Assembly (NCBI GenBank): GCA_050946835.1
Contig: JBMNVN010000003.1
Location: 62,001 to 126,000, forward strand
DNA length: 64,000 nt
Reading direction: 5' to 3'
Source of the DNA: UBA1447 sp002329225
GTDB taxonomy: Bacteria > Bacillota > Clostridia > Oscillospirales > Acutalibacteraceae
Shown one piece after another: positions 59,910 to 64,000 of the stretch (positions are counted from its first letter, which is position 1; each line of letters opens with the position of its first letter). A program made the translations under genes and the position numbers. The notes under the pieces are model-generated. The model was not told the DNA's origin and searched no databases. It was given only the letters and a program-made list of their open reading frames with translations.

Positions 59910-60636
59910 TATTCTGACCCTTTTCCCCGAAATGTGCGAAAGTGTTTTGCGCGAAAGCATAATCGGGCGGGCAAGGGAACGGGGTTTGGCGGAGATATAC
60001 TGCCGGAATATCAGGGATTATTCTGCGGATAAACACCGGCGTGTGGATGACGCTCCCTATGGGGGCGGTGCCGGTATGGTTATGACGGCCCAGCCCATAT
60101 TTGACTGTTTTAATTCCCTTTGCAGGGACTTGGGTAAAAAGCCCCGCCTTATCTACCTTTCGCCGCAAGGCAAGACACTCACTCAGCAGCGGGCCAAGGA
60201 ATTGGCGCAATTTGACAATGTTGCACTGCTTTGCGGTCATTACGAAGGCGTGGATGAACGGGTACTGAGCGAAATCGTTGACGAAGAAATTTCCATAGGC
60301 GATTATGTGCTGACGGGGGGAGAATTACCCGCCCTGGTAGTCACCGACTGCCTGGTTCGTTTGCTCCCGGGCGTTCTTGCCGGGGATGAAGCCGTGGAAA
60401 ACGAGAGCCATTATTTCTCCCTTTTGGAACATCCTCACTATACCCGACCCGATGTTTGGCGGGGCAAAGAGGTTCCGGAAGTCCTGATTTCAGGCCACCA
60501 TGCAAACATTGAAGCCTGGCGCAGACAGCAGAGCCTTTACCGCACTTTTATGCGAAGACCCGACTTGTTGGAGAATGCCGATTTGCAGCCTGAAGACCTT
60601 GAACTTCTCGCCTCTTTTCGCCAAAAGGACGAATGA
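59899..60636 (+). CDS. trmD: tRNA (guanine-N1)-methyltransferase TrmD
   Basis: 245 residues from ATG at 59899 (AAAGGG 10 bases upstream; a TTG at 59893 is possible). SPOUT trefoil-knot enzyme with ILTLFPEM, DDAPYGGGAGMVM, LCGHYEGVDERV and GDYVLTGGELPALV. It makes m1G37 in tRNAs reading CNN/GG codons, preventing frameshift. Last gene of the SRP/ribosome operon. Confidence 0.98.
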   Translation: MRIDILTLFPEMCESVLRESIIGRARERGLAEIYCRNIRDYSADKHRRVDDAPYGGGAGMVMTAQPIFDCFNSLCRDLGKKPRLIYLSPQGKTLTQQRAKELAQFDNVALLCGHYEGVDERVLSEIVDEEISIGDYVLTGGELPALVVTDCLVRLLPGVLAGDEAVENESHYFSLLEHPHYTRPDVWRGKEVPEVLISGHHANIEAWRRQQSLYRTFMRRPDLLENADLQPEDLELLASFRQKDE

Positions 60637-60726
60637 CACTGTCTTGCAGATTGTCCCCATATTCATATTTCGCTCCACCGGCAAAATGTCTAATTTAGCA
60701 TTTTAATTTTATCAAAAATGCACAAG

Positions 60727-60753
60727 AAAGCCGGTCAAAAGTTTGACCGCTTT
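60727..60753. promoter_or_regulatory. Palindrome upstream of the HPr promoter
   Basis: Arms AAAGC-CGGTCAAA and TTTGACCG-CTTT around AG, 12 paired bases with one bulge. No T-run follows, so an operator or processed hairpin is as likely as a terminator of trmD. Although GGTCAAA resembles a CtsR half site, the orientation is inverted and not the CtsR direct repeat. Confidence 0.5.
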
Positions 60754-60803
60754 GGAATACAAAACGAATTCGTTGGCAGAGGGCAAAAGTTGACTCAATT
60801 AAG

Positions 60804-60831
60804 TTGACTGAGCCTTTTTTTATGGTATACT
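60804..60831 (+). promoter_or_regulatory. Promoter of the HPr gene
   Basis: TTGACT (60804-60809), 16-base spacer, TATACT (60826-60831); the start codon follows 47 bases later. Confidence 0.75.
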
Positions 60832-60878
60832 TTATATAGTGCCTTGCGGCCTATTTTACTGTTTAGGGGATATATATA

Positions 60879-61148
60879 ATGTATGTTAAAGATGTAGTCG
60901 TAAAGAATCAGGTCGGCCTTCATGCTCGTCCCGCAACATATTTTATTCAAAAAGCAAATGAGTTTAAATCCTCCATCTGGGTCGAAAAAGAAGATCGCAG
61001 AGTTAACGCAAAAAGCCTTTTGGGCGTTTTATCTTTGGGAATAATGGGTGGCACCGAAATTCGCATAATCGCCGGCGGTCCCGATGAAGAAGAAGCAGTT
61101 AATGAATTGGTTAATTTGCTCAACTCCGGCTTTGCCGATGTCACCTGA
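60879..61148 (+). CDS. ptsH: HPr phosphocarrier protein
   Basis: 89 residues. His15 in VGLHARPATYFIQKA is the PEP-dependent phosphorylation site, so this is HPr and not Crh; the regulatory serine lies in NAKSLLGVLSLGI, the site used by HPr kinase for CcpA-dependent carbon control. Stands alone with its own promoter and terminator, without ptsI beside it. Confidence 0.93.
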   Translation: MYVKDVVVKNQVGLHARPATYFIQKANEFKSSIWVEKEDRRVNAKSLLGVLSLGIMGGTEIRIIAGGPDEEEAVNELVNLLNSGFADVT

Positions 61149-61169
61149 TAAATAAATTCACACCTACGA

Positions 61170-61197
61170 GGCAGGCTTAACGGCCTGTCTTTTTTTT
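61170..61197 (+). terminator. Terminator of the HPr gene
   Basis: Stem GGCAGGC (61170-61176) with GCCTGTC (61183-61189), one G-T wobble, 6-base loop, followed by eight T. Confidence 0.88.
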
Positions 61198-61269
61198 ATC
61201 GGCTCTTGCATTGTGATGTGAGGAAAGATTTGTTATTATAAATGTAATCAAACTCTTTACGGTGAAAAG

Positions 61270-63123
61270 ATGACTAAGAATATTAAAAACCTGCGTGAAA
61301 AGGCCATGCACCTGCCCCAATCCCCCGGTGTTTATCTGATGAAAAACGCCAAGGGGAGAGTTATCTATGTGGGTAAAGCCAAGGCCTTAAAAAATCGGGT
61401 GAGCACATATTTTTCAGACCGGAGCGACCGGGGAGTCAAAGTCATCAAAATGGTGGAAAATACCGCCGATTTCGATTACATTATGACCGACAGCGAGTTT
61501 GAGGCTCTTGTGCTGGAATGCAGCCTTATCAAGCAGTATCAGCCCAAATACAATATTCTGCTCAAAGACGACAAAGGCTACAGCTATATAAAAATCACCC
61601 CCGGCCAATGGCCGTCTTTGCAGGCGGTTAAGCAAAAACTTGACGACGGCGCTGAATATATAGGCCCCTTCACAAGTTCTTTTGCCGTAACCAAAGCCGT
61701 TGATGAGGCTCTGAAAATCTTTCTTTTACCTCAATGCTCCAAAGTTTTTCCTCAGGATTACGGTAAAAGCCGCCCCTGCCTTAATTACTTTATTCGCCAA
61801 TGTGCGGCCCCCTGTGCGGGAAAAATAAGTTGCGAGAACTATAACGAGGCGGTGAAGGAAGCCGTAACTTTCCTCAAAGGCGGCAGCGACGCCGCCCTTA
61901 AAGACCTCGGAAAACGCATGGAAGAAGCGGCGGATAACCTGGAGTTTGAAAAGGCGGCCCGCTTAAGGGATACAATAAACGCAATAAATAAAACCAGAGA
62001 AAAGCAGAAGGTCGTGGCCGCCGGCGTTAAAGATCAGGATGTATTCGCCATTGTCAGAGGCAGTGCGCAGGAAGATTCCCGTACAAAAGAAAAGGCCTGT
62101 ATGGCGGTGCTCCGCTTTTCACAGGGGCGGCTTTTTGACAGCGAGCACTTTATTTTTGAAAACCCCGAGGATTTATCCTCCGCACGGCGGGAACTGCTGC
62201 GGGGGTTCTATATGATGAGGGACAGGGTTCCTCCCCTTGTCACCGTTGACGGCGAAGTTGAGGACGCCGAACTGATAGAGCAATGGTTAAGCTCAAAAGC
62301 CGGACGAAAGGCGGAAATCAGCGTACCCCTGAAGGGAAAAAGGGCCGAACTTCTGGAAATGTGCAGAACAAATGCCGCACAAAAACTCGCCTACAGCATT
62401 GGCCGAACCGGCAAAGATACCGCCGCCCTGGATGAACTGGCACGTTTATTGGGGCTGCAATCTCCTCCGGAATACATTGAGGCCTATGATATCTCCCACA
62501 CCGCGGGGAGCGAAAATGTTGCCGGAATGGTGGTTTTTAAAAACGGACGGCCATTTAAGGGCGGCTATAAAAAATTCATTATTAAAGGTTTTTCCGGTCA
62601 GGATGACTATGCCTCAATGGCTGAAGTGCTCACCCGCCGTCTGGAAAGATATTTTAAAGAAAAGGATTCCGCTCAGGGCTTCGGCAGACTGCCCGACCTG
62701 ATTTTACTTGACGGCGGCCAGGGTCAGGTCAATGCCGTGCAGACGGTTTTGGACAGATTTAATCTGAGCATTCCCCTTTTCGGCATGGTAAAAGACAATC
62801 GTCATAAGACAAGAGCGATTACGGGCGGCGGAGAGGAAATTGCTCTCAACTCCAAACGTTCCGCTTTTACCCTTGTGTCCTCCGTTCAGGAAGAAGTACA
62901 CCGCTTCACTGTCGATTATCACCGCCAAAAAAGGAAGACCTCCACCCTGTCGGGCAGGTTGACGGAAATTCCGGGCGTGGGAAAAGCAAGGGCAAAAGCC
63001 CTGCTGACCCATTTTAAAAGCATAAAAGCCATAAAAGAAGCTACCGTGGAAGAACTGGCAGCGGTAAAAGGGTTGAACAAAAAGACAGCCGAAAACATTT
63101 TTGAAGCGATGAAAAACGATTGA
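61270..63123 (+). CDS. uvrC: Excinuclease ABC subunit UvrC
   Basis: 617 residues. N-terminal GIY-YIG nuclease (SPGVYLMKNAKGRVIYVGKA), a central UVR motif (EEAADNLEFEKAARLRDTIN), the RNase-H-like second nuclease domain (AYDISHTAGSENVAGMVVF, LILLDGGQGQVNAV) and a C-terminal helix-hairpin-helix pair (LTEIPGVGKARAKALLTHF). Makes both incisions in nucleotide excision repair. Family-normal length. Confidence 0.98.
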   Translation: MTKNIKNLREKAMHLPQSPGVYLMKNAKGRVIYVGKAKALKNRVSTYFSDRSDRGVKVIKMVENTADFDYIMTDSEFEALVLECSLIKQYQPKYNILLKDDKGYSYIKITPGQWPSLQAVKQKLDDGAEYIGPFTSSFAVTKAVDEALKIFLLPQCSKVFPQDYGKSRPCLNYFIRQCAAPCAGKISCENYNEAVKEAVTFLKGGSDAALKDLGKRMEEAADNLEFEKAARLRDTINAINKTREKQKVVAAGVKDQDVFAIVRGSAQEDSRTKEKACMAVLRFSQGRLFDSEHFIFENPEDLSSARRELLRGFYMMRDRVPPLVTVDGEVEDAELIEQWLSSKAGRKAEISVPLKGKRAELLEMCRTNAAQKLAYSIGRTGKDTAALDELARLLGLQSPPEYIEAYDISHTAGSENVAGMVVFKNGRPFKGGYKKFIIKGFSGQDDYASMAEVLTRRLERYFKEKDSAQGFGRLPDLILLDGGQGQVNAVQTVLDRFNLSIPLFGMVKDNRHKTRAITGGGEEIALNSKRSAFTLVSSVQEEVHRFTVDYHRQKRKTSTLSGRLTEIPGVGKARAKALLTHFKSIKAIKEATVEELAAVKGLNKKTAENIFEAMKND

Positions 63124-63254
63124 TGTGAGCTTTTTTCAACGCTATATCTGACAAAGTTCACTCCCCTGCCGCCACTTTTCAAAGCGACTGTGTTCATTAC
63201 ATTAACGTAAAATATAAAACATTATAGTACGGGAGCTTATTAAGCGTATTTTCC

Positions 63255-63284
63255 TTGACATTTGACTGCTCTTGATGTGATAAT
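63255..63284 (+). promoter_or_regulatory. Promoter of rsmD-coaD
   Basis: TTGACA (63255-63260), 18-base spacer, GATAAT (63279-63284), 30 bases before rsmD. Confidence 0.7.
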
Positions 63285-63313
63285 ACAAGTTACAAAAACG
63301 ATGGAGTATTTTG

Positions 63314-63844
63314 ATGAGAGTAATCACCGGCAGCGCCAGAGGCAGAAAACTGAAAAGCCCCGCCGACGAATCCGTCCGCCCCACTTCGGACCGGGTTAAA
63401 GAGGCGGTTTTCAGCATTATTCAATTTGAACTCGAAGGCCGCCGTGTTTTGGATTTATTTGCCGGTTCCGGTCAGATGGGCATAGAGGCCCTCAGCCGAG
63501 GGGCGGAGCGGGCTGTTTTTGTGGACTCAAGCAAAGAGGCCATCGGCATAGTAAAGGATAATCTGGCTTCCACCAAACTTTCAGAAAATGCCGTTGTTTT
63601 GCATGCGGACGCACTTGCCTTTTTGCGTGAAAGCGGGCAAATTTTTGATATAATATTTGCAGACCCGCCTTATAAAGAGGGCATTATTTTAAAAATGCTC
63701 CCCCTTGCCGCCGCAAGGGTTGCACCCGGCGGGATTCTGATGGTAGAAACGCCTTACGGCGAAAAACTGCCCGAAACCGCAGGCGACCTGACCCGCACCA
63801 AAGAGTATAAGTACGGAAAAACCGCTATAACCACTTACCGCTGA
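63314..63844 (+). CDS. rsmD: 16S rRNA m2G966 methyltransferase RsmD
   Basis: 176 residues from ATG at 63314 with GGAG 7 bases upstream (a TTG three bases earlier is in frame). Rossmann methyltransferase with RVITGSARGRKLKSP, VLDLFAGSGQMGIEALSRGA and the catalytic motif FADPPYKEG. It methylates G966 of 16S rRNA. Directly followed by coaD, the common order in Bacillota. Confidence 0.96.
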   Translation: MRVITGSARGRKLKSPADESVRPTSDRVKEAVFSIIQFELEGRRVLDLFAGSGQMGIEALSRGAERAVFVDSSKEAIGIVKDNLASTKLSENAVVLHADALAFLRESGQIFDIIFADPPYKEGIILKMLPLAAARVAPGGILMVETPYGEKLPETAGDLTRTKEYKYGKTAITTYR

Positions 63845-63858
63845 AAAGGAGGGGAAAT

Positions 63859-64000
63859 ATGAAAATCGCTGTTTGTCCGGGAAGCTTTGACCCCGTCACA
63901 AAGGGACACGTGGACGTTATTAAACGTACTGCAAAAATGTTTGATAAGGTCATTGTTGTAGTTATGGCCAATTACCATAAACCTGAAAGCGCTTTCACCA
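63859..64000 (+). CDS. coaD: Phosphopantetheine adenylyltransferase CoaD (3' end outside window)
   Basis: The first 47 codons are visible: IAVCPGSFDPVTKGHVDVIK includes the nucleotidylyltransferase T/H-x-G-H motif (TKGH), followed by the start of the second strand (DKVIVVVMAN). AAAGGAGGGG precedes the ATG. It makes dephospho-CoA in coenzyme A synthesis. Confidence 0.95.
   Translation, partial: MKIAVCPGSFDPVTKGHVDVIKRTAKMFDKVIVVVMANYHKPESAFT

Overview
The window looks like a chromosome segment of an anaerobic member of the Bacillota, most likely class Clostridia. The evidence is gene order and content: a ctsR-mcsA-mcsB-clpC operon preceded by a textbook CtsR box, a six-gene rnfCDGEAB operon, phoH-ybeY-dgkA-era-recO-mutS2, the c-di-AMP receptor darA, and ylxM-ffh-rpsP-khpA-rimM-trmD. 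Shine-Dalgarno sequences are strong and many genes start with TTG or GTG. The core genes have balanced base composition; three accessory blocks are clearly richer in A+T. I saw no rRNA, tRNA, CRISPR array or insertion sequence, and no gap between genes exceeds 300 bases.

Layout. 1-1593: 3' part of a ceramidase-like gene. 1818-4548: A+T-rich accessory block (RhuM, a GNAT fragment, a BRO/DinD-like protein, a membrane protein). 4738-16252: a scavenging block with a secreted alpha/beta hydrolase, GH38 alpha-mannosidase, Eis-like acetyltransferase, MFS transporter, two phosphatase-type secreted enzymes, a sialidase-like protein and a flavodoxin. 16399-25448: A+T-rich island with a tyrosine recombinase flanked by inverted repeats and an eight-gene ubiquitin-like operon. 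25431-26071: remains of an AbiE toxin-antitoxin pair. 26239-30850: CtsR/McsAB/ClpC protein quality control. 30937-32052: iron alcohol dehydrogenase. 32232-39379: ApbE, a NusG-domain-II protein, Gx transporter and Rnf complex. 39387-44721: phosphoesterase, phospholipid/fatty-acid genes and two TIM-barrel enzymes. 44941-46845: a TIR-Sel1-TPR protein inserted between 171-bp direct repeats. 47206-63999: housekeeping genes for ribosome maturation, repair, SRP, tRNA modification, HPr, UvrC, RsmD and CoaD (cut by the window end).

The most remarkable part is 16399-25448. Eight consecutive same-strand genes encode a YukD-like ubiquitin-fold protein, an E1-like ThiF enzyme with an extra zinc ribbon, a zinc-ribbon membrane protein, an E2-like domain with an HPN motif and catalytic-type Cys fused to six membrane helices and a C-terminal FHA domain, a membrane-anchored HtrA-like protease, a membrane JAMM peptidase, a prokaryotic RING-finger membrane protein, and a second membrane JAMM peptidase ending in a LysM domain. 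This is a complete set of ubiquitin-pathway parts (modifier, E1, E2, candidate E3, two candidate deconjugases), and nearly all components are tied to the membrane. The adjacent recombinase gene lies between 26-bp inverted repeats, one of which ends about 21 bases before the first operon gene, so inversion could switch operon expression.

Other points that stand out: rnfD is split by an in-frame TGA, the YfcE-type phosphoesterase has ATA where its start codon should be, the TIR gene has six near-identical 47-residue repeats, and the ylxM-ffh leader can form two mutually exclusive hairpins, one of them a terminator.
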